The translations under genes and the position numbers were made by a program. DNA of 64,000 bases from Harmonia axyridis (taxonomy: Eukaryota > Arthropoda > Insecta > Coleoptera > Coccinellidae), in contig NC_059504.1 of the NCBI RefSeq assembly GCF_914767665.1, positions 16,370,501 through 16,434,500 on the forward strand. Direction: 5' to 3'. The notes under the pieces were generated by a model, which made no database searches, was not told the origin of the DNA, and worked only from the letters and a program-made list of their open reading frames with translations. Shown here one piece after another: positions 1 to 11,807 of this stretch (position 1 is its first letter; each line of letters begins with the position of its first letter).

Positions 1-430
1 ATGGGTCATTTGCGATTCTGCCAGAAATAGAAATAGGCTGGTGAAATAATTATTTTTTAATTGTCTTTATTTTGTTAATTGAATTACAAGCCGCGAAATT
101 GCTATTTTAATGAAACGATCGATTTAATGCGAAATGGAAAAATTTTAATGAATATTTCGTGCCAATATACAGGGTGGTCCATTTTAAAAGATCCACTGAA
201 ATAACTTTTTGGAAAGAGCCTGAATGAAAAAATGTATCAAATGAGAGTTTCTTAGTCTGCAGGAAATCGATGCACGCATTCTATGTGTTAAAAAAATTAT
301 TTGAAATCTAGTTGAAATCTCCGTCAAGCCATGTATCTTTATTCGCAGAATGTATTCCATTGTTTCAATGAATAGTTGGACAACATACGACTTAAATTCA
401 ATGTGAATTCAAACCCGAATACAAAGCTAT
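1..430. other. AT-rich stretch without a recognisable gene
   Basis: No coding signal is visible. A TACAGGGTGG motif at about 168-178 resembles the CAGGGTG ends shared by many short repeats in this window, but I see no matching partner end, so it is probably a solo end or a truncated repeat. Confidence 0.5.
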
Positions 431-432
431 TA

Positions 433-1703
433 GGCCAATTGAAAAGTCCCCGGTCTGATGGACAGATAGGGGTGATAGTATTAAATTCAATTTTATTTTT
501 AGTTAGTACCAACCTTCAAACAATGCGTGTCAAACTTTGACAGCAGTCCGACCATTAGTTTGTGAGATAATGCGTTATGAGTGTAGCTACTTTCGTTATT
601 TGAAAAAATATGGAAAAAAAAGAATTTCGTGTGCTGATAAAATATTGCTTTTTGAAGGGAAAATACAATTGAAGCAAAATCTTGGCTTGATGAAGAGTTT
701 CCGGGGTCTGCACCAGGAAAATCAACCATCATTGATTGGTATGCTAAGTTCAAACGTGGTGAAATGAGCACCGAAGACGGCAAACGCAGTGGACGTCCAA
801 AAGAGGCTGTCACCGACGAAAAAATCAAAAAAGTTCACAAATAATTTTTAATGACCTTAAAGAGGAGTTGATCGAGATAGCAGACATTGTGAAAATATAA
901 TCTGAACGTGTACATCATATCATTCACGAATATTTGTACATGAGGAAGCTGTGTGCAAAATGGATGTCGCGCGAGCTCACAATCGATCAAAAGCAACAAC
1001 GTGTTAATGATTCTGAGCAGTGTTTGAAGCTATTTATGTGCAATAAAACTGAATTTTTGCGTCGATATTCAACAATGGATGAAACATGGTTCCATCATTT
1101 CACTTCGGAGTCCAATCGACAGTCAGCTGAGTGGACTACACACGACAAACCGAATCCAAAGCGAGGAAAAACACAACAATCAGCTGGCAAGGTTATGGCA
1201 GCAGCATTCTGGGATGCGCAATGTATAATATTCATTGATTACCTCCAAAAGAGCCAGACCATCAACAGCGATTATAATATAGCGTTATTGGATCGTTCAA
1301 AGGATGAAATCGTTAAAAAACGGCCTCATTTAAAAAAAAGGTGCTGTTTCATCAAGACAATGCGCTGTGTCACAAATCAATGAGAACAATGGCAAAATTG
1401 CATGAATTGGGCTTCGAATTGCTTCTGCATCCACCGAATTCGCCAGATCTGGCCCCCAGCGACTTTTTCCTGTTCTCAGACCTCAAAAGAATGCTCGCTG
1501 GAAAGAAATTCAGCGCCAATGAAGAAGTAGTCGCCGAAACTGAGGCCTATTTTGAAGCGAAAGACAAATCGTACTACAAAAATGGAAGATCGCTATAATC
1601 GCCGTATCGCCCTCGAAGGCAACTATGTTGAATAATAAAATCGAATTTTGCCAAAAAAATGCGTTTCACTATGAATGGTAGACCGGGGACTTTTCAATTG
1701 ACC
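433..1703 (+). mobile_element. Mariner-family transposon, decayed, both TIRs present
   Basis: Inverted repeats of about 24 bp (core CAATTGAAAAGTCCCCGGTC) lie at about 433-456 and 1680-1703. The roughly 1.27 kb between them is the normal size for a mariner element and holds a plus-strand transposase relic. A clean TA target duplication is no longer visible. Both ends survive and the gene is broken, so this is a dead copy that could in principle have been mobilised by a related transposase. Confidence 0.9.
600..1635 (+). pseudogene. Mariner transposase, broken by stops and frameshifts
   Basis: Mariner transposases are DDD-type nucleases that bind the TIRs and cut and paste the element. The N-terminal helix-turn-helix region survives around 721-840 (IDWYAKFKRGEMST, then KRSGRPKEA) and runs into a stop near 840. 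A second open segment, 934-1383, carries the first catalytic Asp in MDETWFHHF. A frameshift near 1341-1383 is followed by HQDNALCHKS with the second Asp, then PPNSPDLAPSDFFLF with the third, and a C-terminal tail ending near 1635 in another frame. At least two frameshifts and one stop make it non-functional. The family assignment rests on these motifs and their spacing. Confidence 0.9.
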
Positions 1704-1734
1704 GGTTATCTGGGACGATTCGTGAAAAATTGTT

Positions 1735-2652
1735 CAAGGTCTCCAAAAAGGGTATCGGGTATTTGTAACTTCGATAAAACAAAAACTAGTTACAATTAAA
1801 AAAAAAAATTATTGTTAATTATTACAGCATGAAGTGGAAAATTATTTGGAAAAGATTATGCTATCTAAATGGTGACCGTTACGCTGCTGGCACTCTTCTA
1901 ATCGGTAACGAAAATTGGCGATCACACGCTGACACATAGCTCTCGATATTGCTGCCATTTCTGACCTTATATTTTGCTCCACTTGGGTCAAATTCATTGG
2001 ATTATTCTCATACACCTTACTTTTAATGTACCCCCATGCAAAATAGTCAAGTGGACTAAGGTCGGGGCTTCTGGGAGGCCAGTTGATGTTACCCCTACGC
2101 GAAATTACCTTATTAGGAAATAATTCTTTAACAGCTACCATTGCTTGATTTGTTGTATGGCGAGTGGCCCCATCTTGTTGAAACCACGTTCTTGAATTAT
2201 AACCTTGAAATTTCAGTAACTCTGGACCCAAAAAGTTTCGCAGCATATCGCAATAACCGTCACTATTTACATTGAGTGGTTGGCCTCGTCGATTTTCATG
2301 GAAATAAGTACCGTTTCTTCGTCGCGGACTGAACGAGGGCGTTCAAATTCTTGAATTTTTATCGTCGCACCTGTATTTTCGACCATTCGGATCCATTTTC
2401 TAATGGAGTCATCACTTGGTGTATGGCGTGTACGATATTCCTCACGATATAAACGTTGAGAAGCTACTATTGAATCACCGTTGCGATAATACTCTCGTAC
2501 GCAAAAAGCGCGATGCGTTCCTGGGTACTGCTCCTTCGTCACAGAAACTCCAAAGAATTGCGGACATCACGATCCCCTTCACAATCCCCCCTGTCACTCA
2601 TTATTAAATGCAGCGACAAAACAAATACCCGATACCCTTTTTGGACACCTTG
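1735..2652 (-). mobile_element. IS630/Tc1/mariner-superfamily element, internally deleted, with 29-bp TIRs
   Basis: The ends CAAGGTSTCCAAAAAGGGTA at 1735-1766 and 2621-2652 match at 28 of 29 core positions as an inverted repeat. The 918-bp interior is shorter than a full element of about 1.3 kb, because the middle of the transposase is missing. The element sits only about 30 bp downstream of the preceding mariner, in the opposite orientation. Confidence 0.9.
1842..2542 (-). pseudogene. Insect-type DUF4817/DDE transposase, N- and C-terminal parts only
   Basis: The segment 2267-2542 reads as the N-terminal helix-turn-helix domain of the common insect transposase family carrying DUF4817 (it starts MTKEQYPGTHRAF and contains SDDSIRKWIRMVENTG). 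The segment 1842-2246 holds the C-terminal part of the catalytic domain: WFQQDGATRHTT with the second acidic residue and PPRSPDLSPLDYFAWG with the third, ending in HHLDSIIF. The part with the first catalytic Asp (normally in a SDEAHF motif) is absent between the two pieces. The product could not be an active transposase. Confidence 0.9.
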
Positions 2653-3000
2653 TATTTGTTCAAAACTAGGAAGGAAGAATTAAATGTAAGAGATTGTCGC
2701 TTAAGTGGTCCCCTCAAAACCATTAACCTTCTATTCGAAACATGTTTCCGTGAGATATTTCCTCCTCGAGATTTTTGACAGATTGAACTTGAAAAAACCC
2801 CCTGGTATCAAGGAAAAAATAATATGTGAACAAATTTGAACAACAAGCAAATATTCCCTCCATCACAACCGGCTTTTCTCATTTAATAAATCTCCAGTAT
2901 CGTTCAAAAATTTCAACTTTCCATCTTCCAACCGGAAAAACCTACATTCACTCACATCTCCCTACTTCCCAAATCCGGCCGGAAACCCCCGATTTTTCCG
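2653..3000. other. Intergenic stretch, no recognised feature
   Basis: An open frame of 64 codons at 2826-3020 is low in complexity and resembles nothing I know. I see no splice-site context that would make it an exon. Confidence 0.4.
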
Positions 3001-3360
3001 CGGGTCCCTCGTTAGATTAACCTTCAGCTGTTTGTTTTTCCGGCACGCCCTTGCGCCTCCCCCTCCTCGTCCCCCCGAACAGAACAAATTCATTTTCTAT
3101 TTTGTTCGCCGCGGAGAACCCGTCGATATATAACGCGCCCTACCGGGCTTTGTTTCTTCTATTTTATGGCAATTTATGCGACGCAATTTGAATACGGCGG
3201 GCGGCCGTCTGGCCCGGTTTTAATGCGTCAATTCGGCGAGCGGAATCATTTAACCTGGAATCGGTTCTCGCGCCGCGGATATATATTCCAGGGGGCTGAA
3301 TGGTTCCGGTCAGGGTAAATACGGCGGATTCGGCCGAGTTTTTGACGGCATAATTTTTTC
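3000..3360. other. GC- and CpG-rich island
   Basis: Base composition changes sharply from the AT-rich surroundings. CCGG, GCGC and CGGCGG runs are frequent. No long open frame is present. It could be older host sequence, a regulatory island, or part of the repeat whose inverted arms lie at 3313-3531. I cannot choose among these from sequence alone. Confidence 0.5.
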
Positions 3361-3531
3361 TTCTGGCGCAGGTCGGTTCGAATTTCTTTTTTGAATAACT
3401 TTATTTATTTGGCCAACAATACAATATTACATATTCAAATGAATATAATATACAAAAAAAAATTGATTCGACATGTACACGGAGTAAAAATACGTCGTTA
3501 GAAACTCGGCCGAATCCGCCGTGTTTATCCC
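3313..3531. repeat. Inverted repeat with 30-bp GC-rich arms
   Basis: The left arm 3313-3341 and the right arm 3502-3531 are near-perfect reverse complements (core CGGCGGATTCGGCCGAGTTT, 20 of 20), separated by about 160 bp of AT-rich sequence. This could be a miniature foldback element or a hairpin former. I saw no second copy in the window. Confidence 0.75.
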
Positions 3532-3540
3532 GAAATAAGT

Positions 3541-4795
3541 GCTTTAACAATTTTACATAGCTCTGGCCCCGAGATTAATGAACCTGATATATGTACACAG
3601 TGACTTTAGTAGCTTTCATACAAATTATGAATGAAAACAATATTTACTTCCGCTATTTTTATTTGTACGAAAATTTTTTGCTCTAGTAGAAATCCAATGA
3701 AAGTAGTTTATTTGAGGTCGTTTGATTGAACGCAACCAATCAGAACAACATTATACTAAATTCCAAAAAAATTTCAACACGTCACATTTTGGCAATGCGT
3801 ATGTTCGAAGTATAAATGCGCTTATCAAAGAAAAATTCCCAGAAATACAACATACAGTCACAAATATGGATTTTTGCTGCTAATGAGAATATGAATTGAA
3901 TCAACATGGGAGCTTAGAATAATTGACGTTGATATTAAAACATTGAGCGGTCAATATGTGAAGGAAACACAAGATCGAATATGAAGAAGCAATGGAGAAG
4001 ACAATGTGAAACGTGGAACTCTTGCAAAAATGTAACAATATAAGTGACCCGTTTAACAATAGTATTTGAATCGGTCCGAGATGCCTACAATGGTAATAGA
4101 TCATCTACAGTAGAGAACATCAATAAATCTAATGTTTGATTAAATTTCAATGAAGTTATAAATTTTTCAGTCAATAAATTTTCCAGCGAATATCTCTCGG
4201 GCAGTGACAAATGCCTCATAATTTCATGACAAATTTCTCAAGCTCATATGTTGATAACAACACTCAGCTTACAAAGTCACTCAGTTACCAAGTAATGAGC
4301 TTTCGAATTCCATAAATTTATCTCGTCTATCATATATTATATCCTGTAGGGATATTACTATTGACAATTGTTCAGTCATACCACAAAATTTTCAAGGACC
4401 CGCGATCTCTTTTTTAGAAATAATGAGTTATCAGCAATCTGATCGCAAAAACCTTGCTTCAATTTCGATTTATAAAGCGTTTTGGAAAAAGACCATTTTC
4501 GCTTTATCTTGGTTTCTGTGTGAGATACTCGAAAAATTCCAAAACTTTTTTTCAGGAATTTTTTTTGTTTATACAGATGTCCCTAAATTGGAGGTACAAA
4601 AAAGTGAGAGATTTCTTGAACAATTTTTAGGGAAATATATGTATATACATGGGCCCTTAAAATACTTAGTTTTGATATACAAGATTAATTATACCAGTTT
4701 ATCGAATCTTTATCATAGATTGGGTAAATAGGTACCAAAATTTATGAACACAGCTCATTACCTGGATCTCTTTAATAATTTTGATTTCCCTGCGG
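3541..4795. other. AT-rich intergenic stretch without a recognised gene
   Basis: Short open frames at 3901-4104 (minus) and 4423-4731 (plus, 102 codons, Phe/Ile/Lys-rich) show no domain or motif that I recognise and look like chance frames in AT-rich DNA. Confidence 0.4.
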
Positions 4796-4799
4796 ATTA

Positions 4800-4990
4800 C
4801 TAGAGATTTTTTTTAATTATTTTCTCGAAATTGGTAGCAGATACGACAAAACTACAAGAAAGCAAAAAGTGTAGTACTGGACCACAATTTCTTTTTACAT
4901 TTTTCTAAATTACCAGAGAAAGGTACACAAAAAAAAATTCTGGAGGAAAGAAGCTGGGCGCAGGCACTGACCCAGAAGAAAATCACCCTG
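4800..4990 (-). repeat. Dispersed repeat, copy 1 (sister at 40370-40560)
   Basis: The reverse complement of this segment matches 40370-40560 over about 180 bp. Shared blocks include GTAGTTTTGTCGYATCTGCT and TGGTCCAGTACYACACTTTT, and both copies end at ACAGGGTGAT. It has no coding content. It belongs to the CAGGGTG-ended non-coding repeats common in this window. Confidence 0.8.
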
Positions 4991-5571
4991 TAGATTTATA
5001 TTCAAACTTAAAATATCATATGACGTAAACTTTGAATTGCAATATCTATGCCAAATTTGAGTTGTGGAGGAAAGATGCCACGAGAAAAGATCATTAACAC
5101 CTTGTATCTCGAAAACGTAGCTTTTGCTAGGTTTTCCTCATTTAAATTATAAGCCAAGCATTTCTCTCCTTTCGAACAATTCGGTTATTGATATTGAGAG
5201 ACCGTGAAAAGGGTTAAAAGGTCTGTTCGTGATGATCCCAACCTCTTCATAATGAATATGCTTTGAATTTGTTGCCTGAACTGCAGAACTTTTTGAGTTA
5301 TAATCAAAGAACTTGCGTCCTGTAGGATGGTGCTACTTCACACAAGTCCAATGTGCCTCTTCGTCGAGTTTGCGAAATTTCTGCTGGCAAATAAATCTCC
5401 AGAGGAGGTCACATGATTATCTTGACACATAATAGTTATTATCTATCTTTTGATGTAAAAACCATGAAGATTTTTATGTACAGAGATGTCAGATGCGACT
5501 CTTGATAGTGTTCCTTCCTGACTTTAAACTGATAGGTTCAGATTGATTGTAAGTCCTGATTTCAATTACTG

Positions 5572-5707
5572 TCGGATAGAAAGTCACTTAGGATCTTTGT
5601 TGTTTGTAACTAAATTTTGTAGTGCCCTAAAGGTGGCCATCTGAATGACCCAATGCTTGGCGACATTTAATAAAAAACCTAACAAAGATCCTAACTGACT
5701 TTCTACC
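5572..5707. repeat. Miniature inverted-repeat element, about 135 bp
   Basis: The ends GATAGAAAGTCACTTAGGAT (5575 onward) and the reverse complement of 5680-5707 (GGTAGAAAGTCAGTTAGGAT) form a TIR of about 28 bp. The interior shares the block GCTTGGCGACATTTA and its neighbours with the minus strand of about 29770-29830. This shows a short repeat family with at least two members here. Confidence 0.75.
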
Positions 5708-5929
5708 CGATCTATAATTTCTTCAGTTAGTTTTCTCATTCACCAAAGATGACTGCAGTAAGGCTAAGATTCAATAATTGGTAGTTTTTTTTGTGTTTTA
5801 TTAGTTTCGTTTTGTCAGAAAATATTACGTGTGATGTCGAACTGAAGACGAACATTTTGTCAATTAAGCTTATTTTAATCGATGTGGGATTTTCATCACC
5901 AAATTTGTACAACCCAGTACATAACTGAT

Positions 5930-6200
5930 AACCATACGTTTCACGGGGCGGAGGTGTCGCCCTCTGTGCACGGAAATTGAAATGTGCGTTCCTATACCAG
6001 AATGAATTCGATTTCGGCGAATTCTTCGAATTTCGGGGTGCTTTCCCCGCTCTTTGGGCGGCAGGTAACGCTTGTTCGAAGGTATTAATTTGACCGGTCG
6101 GAAATTAGGTCGATGCCGTTACAATTAATTGAGGTTAGGGTTCGGTTACGGTTGATTTTTATGGCAGGAGGGGAGGCCAATTTAGACTTTGTTTATATAC
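5930..6200. other. Relatively GC-rich single-copy-looking island
   Basis: CpG content is higher than around it, with no long open frame and no match that I noticed elsewhere in the window. It may be host sequence that predates the surrounding insertions. I cannot assign a function. Confidence 0.35.
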
Positions 6201-6209
6201 TGTATACAC

Positions 6210-7318
6210 AGGTTTTATTTATTTTGTTGTCGCGAATGAATGAGTACTTATATGAATTTGGGAAACTCAATTGATACACCGAAAGGTTGTCGAGTATTTG
6301 TCAATAAAATACGTATTAGGTATATTTCATCGCAATTTATTTGATTGCCTTCAATTTAGGACCGTTCCGGGATTATGGCAACCAATAACCCAACCACAAA
6401 TAAATGTTCACCGATGACGTCGCAAAATGTCGACTTTATTGGGTCAGTTCATTATGTTGAAGTTTCCTTTTGCATACATATTGTAAGTATTTGTAAAAGG
6501 TACATTTTTGAGCGTTTCAGATCTCTGAATTACTTTTAGTCTCTTTCTTAGACGGTAGATCTTTTGACATTTTCTCATATTGGTATCCTCCAATGTCTTT
6601 ATAAATATAGAAGTAAAACCAGTTTTTGATATCCTCAGAGTAATAAACATAGATAGAAAAAGCATATGTCATTTTCAGTAAACAAATTTTGTCCCCAACA
6701 TGAACTAACAAATTTGACATGAAGCGCGCGGAAATTAAAACATATCAGTGATACGCTATTTCACTCAATTCGCGAGTTTCTCTACAAAGAACGCACTTCT
6801 TATGTTCCATAGTGAATTAATGTTTCATATTGAGTCAAAATATATTGAAATAAATACCTAAATACATCAGAAAACAAACTTCAGGAAAAGTTGCCAAACC
6901 TTCGATTTCAGCAGGTAGATACAGAAAATAATAAATATCCTGCTTATTATAAATTCGACAATTAGGGAAAAAATCGGACTCCAAATATTCACATTTGCAT
7001 ATTTAATCGGGAATCACTCAAATAAATATATTTCATTCGATACGTTATACATTCATAACGATATAGTAAAATTGTAGATTTGAAAATATATCAAAATCCG
7101 ACAACGTAATATAACCATGTTGGAAACATGTAAATATTCCATATACTCCCTCTATTTATGTTTATTACACTATGTTGATATCCAATTCATCGAAAAATTC
7201 ACGTTCAAGTTGTAAAATATTGCAGCAAAATTGTCTGCGCGGAAATTTTAATTACGCGCATTCGTTATGTTTTTTGTGCTCTTTTCAAATTCTAAAAACG
7301 GATTTTCAAAATTATGAT
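6210..7318. other. AT-rich intergenic stretch, nothing recognised
   Basis: The overlapping minus-strand open frames at 6444-6720 and the plus frame at 7172-7378 show no known domain. No repeats were noticed inside. Confidence 0.4.
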
Positions 7319-7319
7319 G

Positions 7320-7625
7320 TACAGGGTGTGGTTTCAAGGATACAATCGTTTCATAATTTCTTGGTAATCTGGACCTGAATTTTCCTTGTGATCATTAAAT
7401 GATTCATTTAAACTTTAAATGAGAAAGATGTGTGCCAAATATGAAGAAAATATACTGGATGGTTCGCTTGTTATGACCTCGGAAAGAAATGAGTAAAATT
7501 CATAAATCACCCTGTATCTCGGTAAACAAAGCAGTCAGACCCAATAAATGGGGTACATTTAGAACCACCTCGGTGTCCTCTATTCACCGTTCTACTTTTT
7601 CCGTTTACGGATGAAACACCCTGTA
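7320..7625. repeat. Short CAGGGTG-ended repeat(s) abutting a Tc1 element
   Basis: TACAGGGTG at 7319-7327, CACCCTGTA at 7508-7516 and GAAACACCCTGTA at 7613-7625 are outward-type ends. The last one meets the Tc1 element's own end to form a perfect palindrome across 7613-7638, so the Tc1 element appears to have inserted at the TA bordering an older repeat. Only about 10 bp of each end matches, so the assignment as a MITE is tentative. Confidence 0.5.
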
Positions 7626-7627
7626 TA

Positions 7628-9036
7628 CAGGGTGTTTCAAGTTCGACTGCCTATTAGACGTTTCTGGAGAACGGGGCCTATTTGAAATCTGAAAATTCGG
7701 AATATGACATTGTTCATGATGCCCTATTCAACTAAAATATTTTCGAAGCTCTGGCACTTTTTTGTCTTAGATATCATATATCAAGATTTTCATTCTCAAT
7801 TACTCCTTCCTAAAATTATTGCGTTGGTCCTTATAGTTTTCAAAATATTAAGAGAAAAACGAAAAAAAGAGAGAATTTCCATAGTCACAATTACGTCAGT
7901 TATTTTACTGTGAATATCCTATGCGGATACTGGATTCACTTTCTCGAATTAGAATGATGCAGGGATATCGTGCATATCTTGAACTTGAGAAATATATTCT
8001 CGGGGGTCACATATCGTGCCAAAAATTGATTATAACTTTCGATTTTCAAATTATAACCCTATTTTTTTATGATTGCGTTGAATTCTTGGGAGAAAAATAA
8101 GGGTAATAACCAAACATAATTATGCTCCCAAATTCAATAAGTCAAGAATTATTCGAGATTTTATAAATTCATCCATACGTATGGTTCTGGAGCTTCGAAA
8201 ATATACTGCTCCACAAGAGTTAGGGATATCGTATTCAATCGTTTTGAAAAGTATGTAATCTTCGAGAAAATCGCTGTAAAATCATTTAAAACTCATTAAC
8301 AACTTGAATCAATCCAATAAAAATCAGTATGAGACATTTTGTCAATCTGGTCGCCTTTTTTCTGATGTTTGGTTTTCTGCATAAAATTTTGTTTTATTTT
8401 GAAATTTATAAGAGTTTGTTGAGCCAAATTTTCACGCTGCTATTGGTGAAACTTTTCAATTTCTAGACGATAACGCTAGATTGCACCGTGCAGCCATAGT
8501 TGAGAATGCGCGCGAGGAGCTTGGTATTCCAACTTTACCAATACCTCCGCACTCACCAGATTTGAATTGCTTAGAACATGCATGGGATATGCTCCAAAGA
8601 AGATTATATAATCATCAACCTACCCCGGAATACTCAAATGATCTAAGAGAGCTTCTGCCCCGTTTATGGAACCAAATTCCTCAAGAAATGTTCAACAACC
8701 TCGTGTGTAGTATGCAAAGAAGATGTCAAGCTGTTATTGATGTCCGTGGAGGTCATACATTGTATTGATATTCTTAAAATGCTTGAATTCTCTGAGAATG
8801 AAATTTCGTTATTTTACTCGATTTTTCTTAACCACCCTAATCTACGCTCCAGACCTACAGGCCAAAAATTAATTTTATTTCCTACAATCTCATTTGAAAC
8901 TATATTTTTTGTAATTTAAGTAAATATTTCTAACTCAAGTGGAGCAGTTTATTTCAGCTGAATAGAGAATCATGAACAATATCATATTCCAAATTTTCAG
9001 AAACGTCTAATAGGCTGTCGAACTTGAAACACCCTG
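7628..9036 (+). mobile_element. Tc1-like element, internally deleted, 39-bp TIRs and TA flanks
   Basis: The TIRs at 7628-7666 and 8998-9036 begin CAGGGTGTTTCAAGTTCGAC and match at 38 of 39 positions. TA dinucleotides flank both sides (7626-7627 and 9037-9038), as expected for Tc1/mariner target duplication. The 5' non-coding part (about 8180-8390) is homologous to the minus strand of 48670-48850, where another copy keeps the N-terminal half of the gene. Here that half has been deleted and only the C-terminal coding part remains. Confidence 0.92.
8455..8767 (+). pseudogene. Tc1-like transposase, C-terminal catalytic part
   Basis: The frame reads DDNARLHRAAIVENA, then PPHSPDLNCLEHAWDMLQRR, and ends SMQRRCQAVIDVRGGHTLY, which is the classic end of Tc1 transposases. 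The second catalytic Asp and the final Glu (in LEHAWD) are visible. The DNA-binding paired-like domain and the first catalytic Asp are missing. A stop codon precedes the open segment at about 8465. The segment is open over 95 codons, but it cannot be a working enzyme. Confidence 0.9.
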
Positions 9037-9039
9037 TAT

Positions 9040-10080
9040 AACAAATAAATCTGAATAGAATTTCCCTGTCAACCATAGATATAGAAAAAAGTTGACTCTT
9101 TGTTCCCAGCGCAAATCTCCATCCAGCCCAAATTCACTTTACATGATGCGAACCGATGGTTTCATCCATTGCACTATCAGCCCTACTTCGAATCAATTGA
9201 GCCACCAAGACCGAATCGAATTATGGCCAGTCCACCTCCGTAATGAAAAGGAACAAAGCTCCGAAATGCCGTTGCACAATTGAAATCCGAACAGATCTAT
9301 CGGCATTGTTCAGTTTTCATTGGAACAACGCCAATGTAGTCTATTAGGGTTGACATCCCATCCCTCCATTGAGTGGCTACCTCCCCAGATAGCAGATATT
9401 CAATTAGGCTTAATCCAGATGAATTTGATGCTGACAAGAATGACGTACCGAATGAATGTCTACCTCCAATTGGATATGATGAATGATTGCTAGGCTCTGT
9501 ATGGTTCTGATTTATCTAATTATTGCTATTTGTTTATGTGGAAGGTTCAGAAAATTATAAGAGGAAAATTTTTGCATTTTCCAGCCCTCTGCTAGCCAAT
9601 ACTGTAGATCTTGTTTACCGGTTGCTAGCTGAAAGGAGTCAGTAAGGATTTATTCTAATATATATCTTATTGACCTTTTGAAATGTTTTGCTTTTCGCGT
9701 AAAGTGTTGATGAAAAGTATATTTTGCCAATACTTGCCAAAAATACAGAATGATGGTAATATTAATCTACTAGAACTACCTCTTCATTGTATTATCTATA
9801 ATTATTAACAACATATAACGCCAACAATCAGTAATATTGGTCCCAGTTATCAATATAGTTATCTGTATAGCATTAATTTGCAAATTTTTCATGTTATTTT
9901 CTCCGAAAATTGTGGAAATTTTATGTTTATCAATTATGGACTATTCCACATGAACTTCAGTAAGTGTATAAGACTTAAATCCCCAATGATTTTCGATTCT
10001 CAGCAAATCAGCTGCAGGAAAATTTTCAATGCTGTGCTCCACATTTCCCTATTGAATATTTGACAAGCCAGTAATGCTTA
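9040..10080. other. Intergenic stretch without a recognised gene
   Basis: The part at about 9090-9480 is a little richer in GC and has a 63-codon plus-strand frame with no recognisable domain. The rest is AT-rich. No repeat or RNA gene was identified. Confidence 0.4.
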
Positions 10081-10084
10081 AAAT

Positions 10085-10822
10085 TTGATGGCCCTAGTAG
10101 AAAGAATTTCATTCAAAATCATATCAATACAGTTTATACTGTCCATAGCTACAATGGTATTAGTAGTGCTTATCGAAAACTTTCTCCTATTTTTCGAACA
10201 GCGTACGAATCCCGCGTTGAAAAAACTGGCGATCCACGAATCGATCCAATTCTTTACTTCTTCATAAGACTGGTAATAAGGAAACAATCGTTGTTCAACA
10301 TCTCTCAGCTTCAAATCGTACGGAACCTTATTTCCTCGTTTCTGAATCATTCCCATGACTTTCAGGCGTTTTAAAATGGCTTGTTGCGTCACTTTTAATG
10401 ATCCTACTAATTCTAGAACAAGTATTGCCTCCAATTCTGTATCTTTAAAAACCTTCTCTTTTCCTCCGCCATGCTGGCCTTCGACGTCAAAATCACCGTT
10501 CTTCAAGCGTTGTAACTACTGTTTTTTCACTAATAGTGGCCTCACCATAGGAATTTCAAAGCATTCGATGAGCCTCAGTCGCAGATATCGTCATATTGAA
10601 GGAGAAAATCAAAACCTCAAATGACGAGAATTTGGCTCGTAAGCTGTCATGTTTAATCGAGAATAACTTTATGATGCAGACGCAACTCGACTAATATTTC
10701 GATGGCGTTATGTTTATAAATACCTAAGCTTATCGTATGACATCTACGATCTATTTATTTCGACTACCACTTTTCGTTTCAACCATCCATTGCAAAATGG
10801 CGGAAGCCAAGTTGTACACCTA
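10085..10822 (-). mobile_element. Mariner, 'TTAGGTGTACAAC' family, copy A, internally deleted
   Basis: The 5' TIR is intact at about 10788-10822 and reads, on the minus strand, TTAGGTGTACAACTTGGCTT. The same TIR starts copies B, C and D at 14.06, 34.77 and 47.32 kb. The minus-strand frame 10078-10506 joins the N-terminal helix-turn-helix region (VTQQAILKRLKVMGMIQKRG) directly to the C-terminal YEEVKNWIDSWIAS block, so the whole catalytic middle is deleted in frame. The 3' TIR is not recognisable. Confidence 0.88.
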
Positions 10823-10959
10823 ATACGTTAGCTAAACTTTTTGAATTTGGCATTGTAAATCATACTTGCTCTTCGACTTCTTATGAATAATTATATTATA
10901 GATAACACAGATTGAATCCTCAATGTCGAGTTACGTTGTTCTCTAAATGAATTTCTACA

Positions 10960-11530
10960 GTGGACAGTGCATATAGAGGAGCTCTTGAAAAAATTAAATA
11001 GTGTATATTATGCCATGAGAATAATCAATAAATATATCGACAATGATATAAAGACGACATTATACTATGCGAAATTGCGAACTATGAATCTCTGATGAGA
11101 TATGGTATAATATTTTGGGGAGTCAACTCAGCGGTAAAGCCTATTTTTGTTAATCAGAAGAGACTCCTTAGATAACTGCTGAATATGAGCTACAGGGAAT
11201 CATGCAGAGGAAAATTTAGACACCAAGTTTTTGTGACGATTTTCGGCTTGTACCTTCATGAATGCCTAATGTATTAATATAAAATAAAACTGAATCTGTA
11301 ACAAATAATATCTACAAATTAATATGACTTATAATACGAGAACAGGTTATCTCTTTCTGAAAAATGCTATCTTATACGAGTATCAAAATCTTCAATAAAT
11401 TACCTTATAATATCAAGGTCATTGATAAATACAAGCAGTTCAAAACTAGAACCAAGAAATTGTTAATAGAGCTAGAGCCATATTGTTTGGAAGATTATTT
11501 TGATGCAGCTTGATTGTATTTGTTTATATT
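10960..11530 (+). pseudogene. Non-LTR retrotransposon reverse transcriptase, C-terminal end
   Basis: Reading across frameshifts gives ELLKKLNSVYYAMRIINKY followed by TTLYYAKLRTMNL, then a YNTRTGYLF block and a tail KQFKTRTKKLLIELEPYC. This is the usual order of the thumb and C-terminal region of jockey-like insect non-LTR reverse transcriptases (normally containing HHNYNTR). Several stops and frameshifts are present. The 5' part is missing, as expected for 5'-truncated target-primed insertion. No clear poly-A or simple tail was defined. Confidence 0.75.
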
Positions 11531-11807
11531 GTATTTATTTAGAACACTGTTTCATTTTGTTTTTTTCTTATGTGAGAAATATCATTTGAAAAAAAGTTAG
11601 TTATCTAAATCGAACATTGCAGTTTACATATTCTTCGACATCAAAAAATTTAAATGAAAGATAACAAAAAAAAACTATTATTATTTTCCACTTCGTTTGA
11701 CAATCAAAATCACGAAACATGGCGCTAAATAATAATTGCTTCCATAGCAACGAATAACAAATAAATAAGTTCAGATATGTAAATATCGTTCTTCAATACC
11801 CTCTGAA

